In this document: in pieces, positions 1 to 11,789 of the stretch
Numbering within the stretch: position 1 is the stretch's first letter
Layout of the letters: every line of letters begins with the position of its first letter
DNA from: Lolium rigidum
Lineage: Eukaryota; Streptophyta; Magnoliopsida; Poales; Poaceae
Length of the DNA stretch: 64,000 bases
Assembly: GCF_022539505.1 (NCBI RefSeq)
Contig: NC_061510.1
Location: 33,629,047 to 33,693,046, forward strand
Reading direction: 5' to 3'
Program-made: the position numbers and the translations under genes
Notes under the pieces: generated by a model
Databases searched by the model: none
The model's input: only the letters and a program-made list of their open reading frames with translations
Told to the model about the DNA's origin: nothing

Positions 1-345
1 TTTGATTTCCTAGTTAAACCAACCGCATGGACCAATTATTGCATGGCATGTATAATTGGAGCCTTAGAGACTGGGTTTGCTATTGCATGTCTCTTCTGTT
101 TTTAACGCAAAAATCCACTGCTAATCATTATTTAATAGAGTAATCGAAATATAAATATCCTAGTGGACGACCTAGTGACGATTAGGAACACCGAGCGAGT
201 CGAAGGAGTTTCATCCTCCTTGCGAGTTTATCGTAGTAAAGCTTGCTATAGTAGATAAACGTGAAACTATCATACTAAGCCTCTAAAGGATCAACACACG
301 AGAGAAAATTCATCGTCATGATGAGAACCGTAAATTCAAAGAAAC
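1..345. other. Left flank, no gene recognised
   Basis: AT-moderate sequence with no long ORF, no repeat boundary and no recognisable RNA gene. It lies upstream of an RNase H-like remnant and may be part of the same decayed element, but nothing in it proves this. Confidence 0.5.
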
Positions 346-588
346 ATACCTGCGACCAAATGCAAGCATGCATAGAAGGCCTTCGGTTTGCCCTCAACTT
401 GAGCCAGGGCCATATTATGGTGGAGACGGACAACTCGGTGTTGGTGCAACAGAAAGGGATGGCTCAGCCCTCAACTATCTAGTAGAAGACATCCGGATTT
501 CGCTTTCTTAGGATCGTATTGTATAAAAAGTTCTAGGCTGTGTAATAGTGCTAGTCATGAGTTAGCTAGCTTAGGGATGAAAAACTAA
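346..588 (+). pseudogene. RNase H-like (RVT_3) domain remnant
   Basis: A reading frame near 363-480 encodes a segment resembling the plant reverse-transcriptase-like RNase H fold (RVT_3): an ACIEGLRFAL helix, then MVETDNSVLV, which matches the strand with the second acidic residue. It ends in an in-frame stop. A second piece at 541-588, in another frame, reads CNSASHELASLG, matching the conserved A-x-x-A-H-x-L-A end of the domain. The two pieces are separated by stops and frame changes, so this is a dead fragment. In intact relatives the domain is found in LINE polyproteins and in many stand-alone grass genes; I cannot tell which was the source. The CACTA element begins 61 bp downstream. Confidence 0.6.
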
Positions 589-654
589 AGCACACATGTT
601 TGGTTAGGGTCGATTCCTGATATACTTCGGAATCGCATCCTATAAGATTCACTA

Positions 655-880
655 GTGGAGAAGAGGCCTAATGTCGCGGGTGGTAAGCCCTTTTTGTCGC
701 GGGCGGCCAGCCGCGACAACGGAGGCGCGATAAAAGGTCTACCTTTTGTCGCGGGTCTCTTACCACCCGCGACATATGGTCGACCACGTGGCAAACACGG
801 GGCGCGCAGGGGACAGACCCTTTTGTCGCGGGCGGTATTACCACCCGCGGCAAAAGGTCCTCTACGTGGCGCTCGCAGAA
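655..880. repeat. CACTA left subterminal repeat array
   Basis: Six or so copies, in both orientations, of a motif containing TGTCGCGGG, often paired as hairpins such as TCGCGGGCGGTATTACCACCCGCGGC. In En/Spm such subterminal motifs are the binding sites of the TnpA-type protein. The same core recurs at the right end and in an internal cluster near 15.8 kb. Confidence 0.85.
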
Positions 881-1088
881 ACCTGCTGCTTTAGGGTTTG
901 AGGGATGCAGCCCCCCCCGCCCCCCGCCACCGCCCCCTTTTATTCGAAATAAAAGTTGCATATATTTATACGCTACTAGAAGTTGTACACACGTTCATTT
1001 ATATATAGATTGATCAACCAAATATTGGAAACAAAAGTCGATTCCCCTTACATATATATATACATGAGCTCACGACTACCGGGACTAA
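881..1088. other. CACTA left internal spacer
   Basis: Contains a C-rich run (910-936) and AT-rich DNA between the subterminal array and the last ORF1 exon. Read on the minus strand it would be the 3' untranslated region of ORF1. No separate gene is seen. Confidence 0.4.
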
Positions 1089-1860
1089 TTAAACATCGGG
1101 AGAGGGAGAGTGCCTATTTGGACTAAACAAGCCGTTGTTGTCTATTACTTCTCTAAGCAAAAGTCCCGCCACTTCCTCCGCAATTCCTAGTAGGTGTTCC
1201 TTTGGTTGGAGTGTGTCCCGCATGTAGTCGACCTATATAGGAAAATGAGATGAGTATGACTATATCAATGTTGATAACGAAATATTGACGAAAATAAATA
1301 AAGTTGTGAATGTTATTGCTTACGTTGAATTTATTATTGTTCTGCTTCTCAGCGGTTAACATGCGAATGAACTCGCAAACGTAGTATCCACATAGATTCG
1401 TCCCTTGTGGCTGCTGGGCGCACGGTATAGTAGTAAATGTTAGCTTCTCTGCCCAGGTACCCTTAATGTTTTTCTTGAAAGCTTTCCAAGTCCTGCCAGG
1501 CAAAAGAATGATTGAATGAGTGGATAATTAATTGATATCTCACGAAAGATATAGTGCGGCGATGAAGGAAATTACACTTGGAGCAACTTCTGCAGGTCGC
1601 GGAACCCGTCCGGGCCTCTACTCATTGGGTCCCTTACTTCAACTATTCCCTTATCAAGTTGAATGTCTAGTAGAATCCAGTGGAAGCTGCACATGTTTAT
1701 GTATATACGTCAGGAATTACACTTAACATCGAGTAAGCAAAACTGAATGTGCATAAAAGATCATTAAGACTCTCACTCGTAGTTGCAAGGAAACAAGATC
1801 GAATCACAGAAATTTTGCTCCCCCAAAAACCTTAGTAGGTTTCCCCCGTATCCGACGCGC
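1089..1860 (-). CDS. CACTA ORF1, C-terminal Ulp1-type cysteine protease exons
   Basis: Four short exons on the minus strand read as the end of a Ulp1/SENP-like protease. An exon near 1780-1860 encodes a helix followed by SILFPCNYE. An exon near 1577-1705 begins at a FHWILLDIQ stretch with the catalytic His (codon 1680-1682). The exon 1325-1492 (acceptor TTGCCTGGCAG, donor GTAAGC) carries the Cys box GTNLCGYYVCEF. The last exon, 1089-1232 (acceptor CCTATATAG), ends in a TAA stop at 1089-1091. This His/Asp/Cys order is the family signature. Ulp1 domains fused to CACTA or Mutator proteins are known in plants; their role in transposition is not settled. Boundaries of the first two exons are approximate. 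The gene is physically cut off from its promoter by element A. Confidence 0.75.
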
Positions 1861-2043
1861 TATGCTTTACCGTTTGAACATGTACTTTATCTCGGGTCAA
1901 CAAACCTAATATTGATAATATTATTACTTCGCATTCACCGATCTTCAGTCCGCATAAGAGAACACATAAGATATAATGAGTATATGCAATGAAAACGAAC
2001 ATGAACCGAATGAAAATGAATTTAGATGTAGTTAACAACTTAC

Positions 2044-3365
2044 AAGCAATAGCAGCTCATGAGAGATTTGTCGAGGGCTTCTAAATTGAATAACCGCCGG
2101 AGTTCATTGATCTCAATATGGATCTCCTCCTTTCGGTAGTAATATTCACGTGGGATCTTCGCCACGATGTACCTTTGGTTCTCCTTGCACGCATCAAGGT
2201 ACCACTGATGCAAATTCCGCATATGCGTTGGCATTTTTTGCAGCCGCTCTCTGCTGACCAAGTCGGCCACGTAGACAAATGTAGGAGCTATGTCAGCAGT
2301 GGGTAGTGCAGCATCTGCGGCACCCAACAAATCCTCCACGGTACAGCCCATCGAAGCCGCTAGCTCCGCAGCTTCTTCCATATTGAAACCTTCACCATGT
2401 TGTTCGTACAGCTTGGGAACATCAAACACTTTGAGTGCTGGGATCGATTGTTTGGCCTGTTCTCCGAGCAAGGGAACTCCCTTTCTTTTTTTGCCTTTTG
2501 TCGTTTGCTTGGGCGCCTTGAGGGGTGCACTTGTCTTCTTCCCGGCTGATGATTTGCTCGTGCTAGCACTATCCTTCTCCTTAGCCTTGCCATCCTCCTT
2601 CTTCTTAGCCTCGTCATCCTCCTTCTTCTTCTTAGCCTTGTCATCAATTACCCTCGCAAGGTGGCGTGTATAGTCATCCTTCTTCTCGTGTAAGTCATAT
2701 TGCGATGGTGTGTTCGTAAAAGAAGTAGCATATGCTATTTGCTTCTCGGTGTATGGCTCGCGCTGGAGGTTTTGGCTTATGGAAATGATCATAGTTGTGT
2801 TTCGCAACAGCGGCTGCATTTTCCTCGACGGTAAGATCCCAAGGACGGGGGGAGGAACCTTTGGTACTTTTGGGAGGGGCGACATCTTGCGGATAGGACT
2901 CTTGAAACGCTTCCGGTAGGGTGCATTCCGAGTCTTAGTGGGCGGAGGCGGCGGCGCTGGAGATGGAGATGGACTACGGATGTCGTGGTCGACGTCGTAC
3001 CCATGGGGTGATGGTGGCGACATGTGATCAGTAGGAGGAGGTGATGGTGGCCTGCGATCATCCGGAGGAGGTGATGGTGACCTGCTCGGACGACCGGTAC
3101 TAGGGGCTACCCAGCCTGGCAGCCTGATGTTCTTCTTTTCCCGCGAGAATGATTTCTCCCAGACACCTCTCGAGTGTAAGCCCCCCATCACCTCCAGGGA
3201 TTTCGAGCTCCAATGTCTCCCACGACGGTACAACTGAATCCACCCCGACACGAGCATAGCCAGCTGGAATCTCATTGCCATGCCATGTTGCCGGCTCACC
3301 TTCAGGTCCAAATGCAGGTAAGACATAGCCGACCGCCACCTTAACAGACATGTTCCTGAACACCA
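2044..3365 (-). pseudogene. CACTA ORF1, middle exon: DUF8039-like end, Pro-rich and Lys/Glu-rich linker
   Basis: Reading leftwards, the exon opens inside a domain that resembles DUF8039 (VAVGYVLPAFGPEGEP, then PAGYARVGVDSVVP and the start of LGEIIL). It changes frame near 3140, before KKNIRLPGW, a one-frame slip that breaks the protein. It continues as a proline/serine-rich linker (about 2930-3110), then a Lys/Glu-rich, probably disordered segment (2570-2660), then a helical region with QWYLDACKENQRYIVAKIP. The exon ends at a good donor (TT/GTAAGT at 2044). The right edge is not a splice site but the insertion point of element A: coding continues in the same frame on its far side at 13191. 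Confidence 0.8.
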
Positions 3366-4767
3366 TGATGACCCACAAGTATAGGGGATCGCAACAGTCT
3401 TCGAGGGAAGTATTACCCAATTTATTGATTCGACACAAGGGGAGACAAAGAATACTTGTAAGCCTTAACAGCGGAGTTGTCAATTCAGCTGCACCTGGAA
3501 ACAGACTTGCTTGCAAGAGTTTATCAGTAGCAACAGTTTTATAGAAGTAGGAATAGTGAAATAACAGCAACGGTGAAATAAAGACAGCAGTAGTGATTAT
3601 AGTAAACGAGCAGGATTAAAATATCGTAGGCACAGGGACGGATGAACGGGCGTTGCATGGATGAGAGAATTCATATAACAATCATGGTAGGGAATTTGCA
3701 GGTAATAATAAATCGGTATCCAAGTACTAATCAATCAATAGGCATGTGTTCCATATATAGTCGTACGTGCTCGCAATGAGAAACTTGCACAACATCTTTT
3801 GTCCTACCAGTCCGGTGGCAGTCGGGCCTCTAGGGAAACTATCGGAAATTAAGGTACTCCTTTTAATAGAGTACCGGAGCAAAGCATTAACACTCCGTGA
3901 ACACATGTGATCCTCACATCACTACCATCCCCTCCGGTTGTCCCGATTTTTGTCACTTCGGGGCCATTGGTTCCGGACAGCAACGTGTGTATACAACTTG
4001 CAGGTAAGATCATAAAACAATGCATATCATGATGAAACAATAACATGTTCAGATCTGAGATCATGGCACTCGGGCCCTAGTGACAAGCATTAAGCATAAC
4101 AAGTTGCAACAATATCATAAAAGTAACATATACGGATACTAGGCACCATGCCCTAACAATCTTGTGACTATTACATGATCAATCTCATCCAATCCCTACC
4201 ATCCCCTTCAGCCTACAGCGGGGGAATTACTCACACATGGATGGGGGAAACATGGCTGGTTGATGGAGAGACGTCGGTGGTGATGGTGGTGAAGATCTCC
4301 TCCAATTCCCCGTCCCGGCGGAGTGCCAGAACGGAGACTTCTGGCTCCCGAGACGGAGTTTCGCGATGTGGCGGCTCTCTGGAGGGTTTCTGGCGACTTC
4401 GACTTCTCCCCGTGCGTTTTTAGGTCGAGGGTGATAAGTAGTCCGAAGGAGGGCATCGGGGGCCAGCCGAGGCCGCCACACACTAGGGCCGCGCGCCCCC
4501 CTCCTGGGCCGTGCCGCCCTAGGGTGTGGGGCCCTCGGGCCTCCACCTGACTTGCCCTTCTGGCTCCGTGAGTCTTTTGGGAAAATAGGGCCTTCTGTAT
4601 AAATTCCGAGGTTTTTCCTGAAAGTTGGATTTCTGCACAAAAACGAGACACCAGAACAGTTCTGCTGAAAACAACGTTAGTCCATGTTAGTTGCATCCAA
4701 AATACACAAATTAGAGGCAAAACAATAGCAAAAGTGTTCGGGAAGTAGATACGTTTTGGATGTATCA
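3366..4767 (-). repeat. Element A 3' LTR
   Basis: 1402 bp, TGATGACCC...GTATCA on the plus strand, nearly identical to 11790-13190. The outer side is flanked by CACCA. The inner side meets a polypurine tract on the minus strand. Both LTRs contain a GC-rich stretch (about 4440-4550 here). Confidence 0.95.
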
Positions 4768-4790
4768 ACTCCCCCCAAGCTTAGCTTATT
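4768..4790 (-). other. Element A polypurine tract
   Basis: On the minus strand the sequence reads CTAAGCTTGGGGGGAGT directly before the LTR start, the usual primer for plus-strand synthesis. The same AAGCTTGGGG core precedes the 3' LTRs of elements B and D. Confidence 0.8.
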
Positions 4791-7126
4791 GCTTGTCCTC
4801 AAGCAATTCAGTTAACAACTGAGTGCGATAAAAGAACTTTCACGAACACATTTGTTCATATGATGTAAATATTCTCATGATATGGCAAGTGCTTAAGCAA
4901 TTCATAATAAGGCACATGCAAATAAAGTCATCTAGTAACTGTGTCAATCATAAAAGAGATACCAACAAACTAATAACAAGCATCATGAAGCACTTCAATA
5001 AGCAGGATTGCAATGTTCATAGAATGATATGATAAAGTGGTATCTCGCTTGCCTGTATTTGTAGCAAAACATAAATGCACAAGCACCTCTGAAGTTCATA
5101 GAAAGACTAGAAGTAAATTTGTCAAAGATAAAAGCATCAAAGTTATACCACAGCTGATCATATTTTGGGACAAGCATATTATACTAAGAATGACAGTCAT
5201 GCTCTCAAGAAAGTGCTCAAAGAAAGGATGATGACTCAACGTAAAAGTAAAAGAATGACCCTTCGCAGAGGGAAGCAGGGATTAACATGTGCTAGAGCTT
5301 TTCATTTTTCAAAGACAGAAATAAAATTATTTTGAGAGGTGTTTGTTGTTGTCAACGAATGATAGTGGGTACTCTAACCACCTCGCCAACCAGACTCTCA
5401 AGAGCGGCTCCCATGAAGGACGTTATCTCTACCAACAAGGTAGATCATCCCTCTTCTCTTTTGTTTACACATGTATTTTAGTTTCATTATGGACGACACT
5501 CCCCCCAACCTTTGCTTACACAAGCCATGGCTAACCGAATCCTCGGGTGCCTTCCAACATTCACATACCATGGGAAAGTGTCTATTTGCAGGTTAAGTTG
5601 CTTACTGATGAATCAGAGCAAAACACGTGAAGAGAATTATTAATGAAGGTTGATTAATTGGGGCCGGGAACCCCATTGCCAGCTCTTTTTTGCAAAATTA
5701 TTGGATAAGCGGATGTGCCACTAGTCCATTGGTGATAGTCTGTCCGGAGTGAATGACAAGGTTGAAAGATAAAACACCACATATTTCCTCATGAGCTATA
5801 AAACATTAACACAAATTGAGAAGTAGTTTGAAGGTTTAAAGGTAGCACATGAGAATTTACTTGGAATGGTTTGAAATGCCATGCATAGGTATTTATGGTG
5901 GACACTTTGGAATAAATTGGTTTTCAGGTGTTTGGAAGCACGAGCAGCGTTCCCGCTCAGTACAAGTGGAGGCTAGCAATAGACTGGGGAGCGACAATCA
6001 AGAGAGCAATAACTGTCATAATCATGCTTGCGACAAAATAAAATTAACAGAGGCATAAAAGTGATACAAGAACTCTGAAGCAAAGTAGATCAGCGAGGCT
6101 TAATTGACTTTTGTTTTGTCATATGCATGCGTGAGCATGTGCCAAGTCGATTCAAGTGAATTATTCAGAGGAGGATACCACAACGTCATACCGATCTATG
6201 AATAAAACAATGCAAGCAAATATTAATGACATGCTACTCATTATTAATAGATTGGAACTAATCATGAGAGATCATAAACTACTAAACTTTTCATTAAATG
6301 ACATATACCTCACATGAACCAACTAAGCATGCTCACATGGATGAGTATATGTACAAAAATGAAAACAAATAGAGTTCATACCAGCCTCTCACCACAGTCA
6401 AATTGCCGTAGATCGTCATTATTGCCTTTCACTTGTGCAGCTTGAATAATAATATGAAATGAAACCAAGCTCCAACCACCGGAGACCTCTGAACTCCCTA
6501 ATGAACTTTACAAAACCAAAGAAGAACAACAAATATTTTTGGTGTTTTCGGGTTAGAAACAAGAACAAAAGGAAACAAGAAAACAAAGCAAAATCTTTTT
6601 GGGTTTTCTCATAGCAAACTAACGATAGCAAATAAAGTAAAATAAGAGCAAAGAACCAAATAAAAAAATGGTGAAGAGAAACAACAGAAATATTTTTGGT
6701 CTTTTTGTGTTTTAGGAAAGAAACAAAGCGAAAACAAGAGAGTACAAACTAACAGAAACACAGAAAGCGGGATGACGTAAATCTGCCAAAACCTAACAGA
6801 CAGTATGTAAATCGAAATTAACAAAAATCTTCCGTTGCTCAGCTCAAAAAGTGTTCAACTAATGAAAGTTAGATAACAACCTGGGGCACATACTAAAATT
6901 TTTGCAACTCAAAATAACGTTCTGGCTGCGCGTACGATTTTTTTTTTGGTAACAGCACAGAATCTGTTTTTGGACAGCACTTCCCCAAATATCATCTCCT
7001 TCTCATTAGAAAACCACTCTAAGAAACTAAACAAGTATGTACAAGTATCCAGCAACCATAATATGCAAAGAATGAGTGATTCCGGTATACCTCCCCCCAA
7101 GCTTAGGCTTTTGGCCTAAGTGGAGT
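4791..7126 (-). other. Element A non-coding 3' internal region
   Basis: About 2.3 kb between the ATHILA ORF and the 3' LTR with no credible ORF. The block 5230-5580 matches 63020-63370 of element D at roughly 90% by eye. A shorter core around 5243-5320 is also found in element B (60660-60770). Poly-A/T-rich stretches lie near 6500-6750 and a T9 run near 6940. Confidence 0.7.
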
Positions 7127-8215
7127 TCATTCCCACGGCCCCCATGAAGTGGTGTCTCCGTAGTATGACGAAGAACGACCCGGTTCTATGTATGTGCTTG
7201 AAGAAGCAACAGGGTAAGTGACGGTGTAGTCGTAGGAGGGCTCAGCGTCCTCAGAGTCATGTTGCTGGTGGAAACCTTGTATCTTCAGTTGCTCATCCAC
7301 CTCCTCTTTAGAGCGCGACCATGGTTTCCTGCCAATACTGAACAAATCTGTTTGCGGCAAGAGGACTTCCCTCTCATCCCCGTCAGCAAATAACATTCTA
7401 TAAACAATATTATCCATACTAGAGTCAACTGTAACAAATTGGTGACTCTTCATAGCAGCAATATCTAACTTAACAGGTGGTATTTCTACATCATTAGGGT
7501 CAAGAGGGAGATCTAGGCGTGCCAAAATACGCGATGCAATTATTCCCCCATAAATAGGCCCCTTGTTAGACAAACGGCGAGCAATAACAGAACCAAGATG
7601 ATAAGGTGTCTCCCCAGTGAGTGCAGCAATTAAGAAAGCAAGATGATAACTAGAAATATTACTAGTGTTCTCCCTACCAAGAATGCTAGTAGCAAGGTAA
7701 TAAGCAAAATACTTAATGGCGGGGAGTTGAATGTTTCTTATCTTGCCACGCTGAATGGTGCGGCAATCATCATTTGTAATCTCTCGATAGAGCTCCAGCA
7801 AAACCCGGGGGTTGTCCTCAATCTTCTTAGCTGTACCTGCAGAGGCAATACCCAAGGCGGCACAAAAATCCTTCAACTTCATAGTAACAGGATTACCATA
7901 AATCTTGAATGCAACCGTCGGGTTGAAGTGCTTGTTGTTGAACTTGAAGCTCTCCACAAAGATTTTAGTGAGCATGTAGTATTGCTTCCTCTCATCCTCC
8001 ATATAGGTGGTTAATCCCGCCTTTCCGATGAGAGTCAAGAAATCATCCAATAACCCTGCATTGCTCAAAAATTCATAGCATGGAAAAGATGAAGCATTAG
8101 GATCTCCATTGCCCTCATCGAAGCTTGGTGCAATCACGTCCTCATTATAGGATCGTCTAATCCGAGTGGATGCCCTCGAGGGCCTCCCCGTGCTCGTCGT
8201 CTCTCCTTCGAACAC
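7127..8215 (-). CDS. ATHILA ORF-1 family protein (env-position ORF)
   Basis: Intact 362-codon frame with no internal stop. The central region contains VAFKIYGNPVTMKLKDFCAA, RTIQRGKIRNIQLPAIKYFA and SYHLAFLIAALTGE, features I associate with the Arabidopsis retrotransposon ORF-1 (ATHILA) family. It lies between gag-protease and the 3' LTR, where Athila elements carry their third ORF. The C-terminus is Ser/Tyr-rich and disordered. Function is unknown; the frame is preserved although gag is broken, and pol is missing upstream. The start was chosen as the first Met; the N-terminal 50 residues are basic and low in complexity. Confidence 0.75.
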   Translation of the reverse strand: MFEGETTSTGRPSRASTRIRRSYNEDVIAPSFDEGNGDPNASSFPCYEFLSNAGLLDDFLTLIGKAGLTTYMEDERKQYYMLTKIFVESFKFNNKHFNPTVAFKIYGNPVTMKLKDFCAALGIASAGTAKKIEDNPRVLLELYREITNDDCRTIQRGKIRNIQLPAIKYFAYYLATSILGRENTSNISSYHLAFLIAALTGETPYHLGSVIARRLSNKGPIYGGIIASRILARLDLPLDPNDVEIPPVKLDIAAMKSHQFVTVDSSMDNIVYRMLFADGDEREVLLPQTDLFSIGRKPWSRSKEEVDEQLKIQGFHQQHDSEDAEPSYDYTVTYPVASSSTYIEPGRSSSYYGDTTSWGPWE

Positions 8216-8910
8216 CTCTCCAAAGTTGTAGTTGTTTATTTTCCTTCTCTGAAATGTTTTTCAACAATCATTATAAAATTTGATTTCAAGGTATATAATT
8301 GAGGGGAACTACTATAGGAACTTGCTAGAGTACCAAACATGCATCAAAACTAGTTTCTACCACTTAGAACAAGCATGCAAGCTCACTAAACATGTTATCT
8401 ACAGCAGCAAAATATTCAAGATATACTCAACCAAACAAAATTCTAATTGGACAATCAAAGGAGTCACATACCAAGGAGCAAATGTGCCAAATTTCAGACA
8501 GAAATCTGGGCTGAGTAAAGAGATCGAGAAATCTCGAGTTCTTGAGCAGAAACGCGAGTGAGAGAAAGTGAGTACGAGTTTTTTCGGGAGAGAGAGTGCA
8601 CTGAGTGAAAGAGATGATGGAGTGGGGCAAGGAGGGGCCCACACACCAGGGTGGCGCGCCCCCTTGCCGGCCGCGCCGGCCCGTGGGGTGCCACCTCGGG
8701 GTTCCCCACCGGTCAGCCCCTGTGTGCTCCCGTGTGCTCCTTCGAAAAAATAAGACTACCAGTATAATTTTTGTAAATTTTTGAGAACTTCGAAAAATGC
8801 ACATTTCTGGGTGTTAAATTAATTATTACTGCGCAGGAAAATGATTTCCAAAATCTTAAACAACTAAAGCATATTGCAAAACAAAAAGTGCTACAGCAAA
8901 TAAAACAAAT

Positions 8911-8941
<31 letters not shown>

Positions 8942-9049
8942 TGTTGTTTAGCTCTCTTATGCATTAAAATATACTTGTTAACAAGGTTGATCAAGTCTTG
9001 CTACCAAATAAATTTAATATGACATAAGAAGAAATAAACCTCAAATCAA
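8216..9049 (-). other. Element A spacer where pol is missing
   Basis: About 830 bp without coding potential, separating protease from ATHILA ORF-1. In complete Athila elements roughly 3 kb of RT, RNase H and integrase would lie here. It contains a GC-rich stretch (8630-8720) and an (AAAG)n microsatellite at 8919-8940. I see no junction repeat marking the deletion. Confidence 0.55.
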
Positions 9050-11702
9050 TCATGTTACCTTATATTGAATTGATATGGATCCAATCAAAAGAGTTTGATA
9101 TTCTTCTTTAGGCTCATATATAGGGCAATCAATGGATCCCACTTTGATAGTTTTCACATTATAAATTGTATTAACTCCATATACTTTATCAATCCTCTTG
9201 GGAAAATAGACAGTATGTTCCTTGTCATCAACATTGAAAGTAACCTTGCCTTTATTGCAATCAATAACAGCCCCTGCAGTATTAAGAAAGGGTCTTCCAA
9301 GAATAATGGACATATTATCATCTTCGGGCATTTCCAACACAACAAAATCAGCTTAATATCAAGCAATGTTGAGTAACTTGAACAGGAACATTTTCACATA
9401 CACCAACAGGAATAGCAGTAGATTTATCAGCCATTTGCAAAGATATATCAGTTGGTATCAACTTATCTAAATCAAGTCTCTTGTAAAGAGAAAAAGGCAT
9501 CACACTAACTCCTGCTCCCAAATCACATAGAGCAGTTCGAACATAATTATTCTTGATGGAACAAGGAATAGTCGGTATACCTGGGTCTCCAAGCTTCTTC
9601 GGAACCTTACCATTGAAGGAGTAATTAGCGAGCATAGTGGAAATCTCCTCATTGGGAATTTTCCTTTTGTTAGAGAAAATATCTTTCATATACTTTGAAT
9701 AAGGAGGCAATTTAATAGCATCAATCAAAGGGATTTGCAAAAATAAAGGTTTCATCCAATCACAAAATTTATTATAATGTTCCTCCTCCTTTGATTTTAG
9801 TTTCTTAGCAGGAAAAGGCATTGGCTTTTGAACCCAAGGTTCTCTTTCATTACCATGTTTCTTTGTAATAAAATCTTCTTTAGTGTACTTCTTATTTTTA
9901 TCATGCTTTTCAGGTTCTTTTTCAATTTCTTCTTTATCAGGAGCATCATTCTTATCATTATCTTCATCATGTTCATTGCCACTTTGAGTTTCAGCATCGT
10001 AAATAGAAATACTATTAGGATCATTAATAGGTTCAGAGGATTCTACAACAGTTTTATGTTTCTTCTTCTTTTTCTTAGAAGGACTACTAATTTCTTTAGT
10101 TCGTTGAGAATCTTGTTCAATCCTTTTGGGGTGCCCTTCAGGATACAGAGGATCCTGGGTAGAAACACCGCCTCTAGTTGTTACTTCATAAACTTGTTTC
10201 TCTTCATTATTATTTTTTAACAAGTCATTTTGCACTTTAGTAAGTTGATTAATTTGAGTTTGAATCATATCAAAATGTTTAACAAGCATCTTAACATCAT
10301 TGGAGGTTCTCTCCACAATATCATGCAATTTACCAATAGCTTGAGAATTTTCCATTAGATGATTCTCTACTCTCATATTAAAATTGTTTTGCTTAACAAT
10401 ATAATTATCAAATTCATCTAAACATTGATCAGGAGGTTTTGAATATGGAATATATCCTCTATCAAAGCGTTGAAGAGAATGTACCTCGATTGTGGATGAA
10501 GGGGGAATTATCTTACATAGATCTTCTATAGGAGGTAAATTCTTCACATCTTCAGATTTGCTACCCTTCTCCATAAGAGATTTCTTGGCTTCCCTCATAT
10601 CTTCATCATTTAATTCAATCATACCCCTCTTCTTCAATATAGGTGTAGGGGTTGGTTCAGGTGTAGACCAATCATCATGATTTTTGCTTATCTTAGCCAA
10701 TAATTCTTCAGCTTCGTCCGGAGTTTTTTTTCCTAAAAACACAATCAGCACAACCATCTAGTTATGCCCTAGACTCAATGGTTAGTCCACTATAAAATAT
10801 ATCAAGTAAATCATGCTTTTCCAAATCATGTCCAGGCCGAGCTCTAATAAGAGAGCAAAATCTTGCCCAAGCTTCAGGCAATTTCTCTCCATCTTCTTGA
10901 TCAAAACTATAAATTCTCTGCAAAGCCATATGTTGAGCACTAGTAGGAAAGTATTTCCGAAAGAAAACATCAAGCAAACAACTTGGACTATTAATAGAAT
11001 CAGGAGGCAAATTATTATACCAAATCTTAGCATCATTCTTTAATGAGAATGGGAAAATCTTAGCAACAAAATAGGTGCGCATCTTAACATCATCAGAAAA
11101 CAAGCTACTTAAAGTAGAAAGCTCATTCATATGTTCTACAGCACTCTCTTTTTCAGTACCACGGAAAGGTGTTTTCTCAACAATAGATATATTAGATAAA
11201 TCAAGAGAAAATTCATAATCTTTATCTTTAATGTTTATAGGAGATGTGGCAAATTTAGGATCAGGAGACGGTTTATATCTAACAGCATGTTGTGCAATAA
11301 GATTTTTGAGGTTACTTGTACTAGTAGTAGCATTGCATTTATCAATAAAATCATCATCAAGTTCTACATAATCTTCATCAAGATCATCAATCTCAGGTGA
11401 ATTAACAGGTGTAATAGTATTTTCATTAGGGGTTTCAGTAATTTCAGTTTGTCTAGACCTAGCAATTGTAGCATCTAGAAAAGGACCTAATGAACCAGTA
11501 TTATCAAGCACAGTAGAAGCATCATCAAAATTATCAGAGTATTTTCAGATTCAGCAGAAGTACCAACACGTGAAGTTTGTGGTGGTGAAACAAGTTGACT
11601 TATCACAGATGGTGAATCAAGAGCAGCGGAGGTACTCAGAGTTGTACCTTTTCTTGTAGTGGATGGTAATATGGCGACTTTAGTATCGCAAGGTTTACCC
11701 AT
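9050..11702 (-). pseudogene. Element A gag-protease, frameshifted
   Basis: Read right to left: an N-terminus MGKPCDTKVAILP (11702), a frameshift near 11540, then a Retrotrans_gag-type capsid segment (PFSLKNDAKIWYNNLP, SLIRARPGHDLEKHDLLDIFY). A stop at 10762-10764 and a slip in an A8 run (T8 at 10723-10730) follow. Next come a long Lys/Glu-rich linker and a pepsin-like protease with DLGAGVSVMP (the D-x-G core of Athila-type proteases). After another break near 9345, LGRPFLNTAGAVID completes the protease. At least four lesions make it non-functional. The size and order match Athila Gag-PR. Confidence 0.85.
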
Positions 11703-11761
11703 GATGGAGAATTTGCAGCGAACAATATCAATCCAAGTGAACTTCCAAATAAAGCTATGCT

Positions 11762-11775
11762 CCCGGCAACGGCGC
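11762..11775 (-). other. Element A primer-binding site, tRNA-Asp type
   Basis: The minus strand reads GCGCCGTTGCCGGG 14 bases after the 5' LTR. This is complementary to the 3' end of plant tRNA-Asp (CCCCGGCAACGGCGCCA). The usual leading TG is altered. Confidence 0.7.
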
Positions 11776-11789
11776 TGTGAAAATAGTCT

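Noticed and set aside
4208..4768. 186-codon ORF in the element A LTR, also present at 12632
   Set aside because: It appears in both LTRs only because they are copies. No start context or domain; the GC-rich part keeps frames open.
8919..8940. AAAG microsatellite as a regulatory element
   Set aside because: Simple slippage repeat in a non-coding spacer of element A; nothing supports function.
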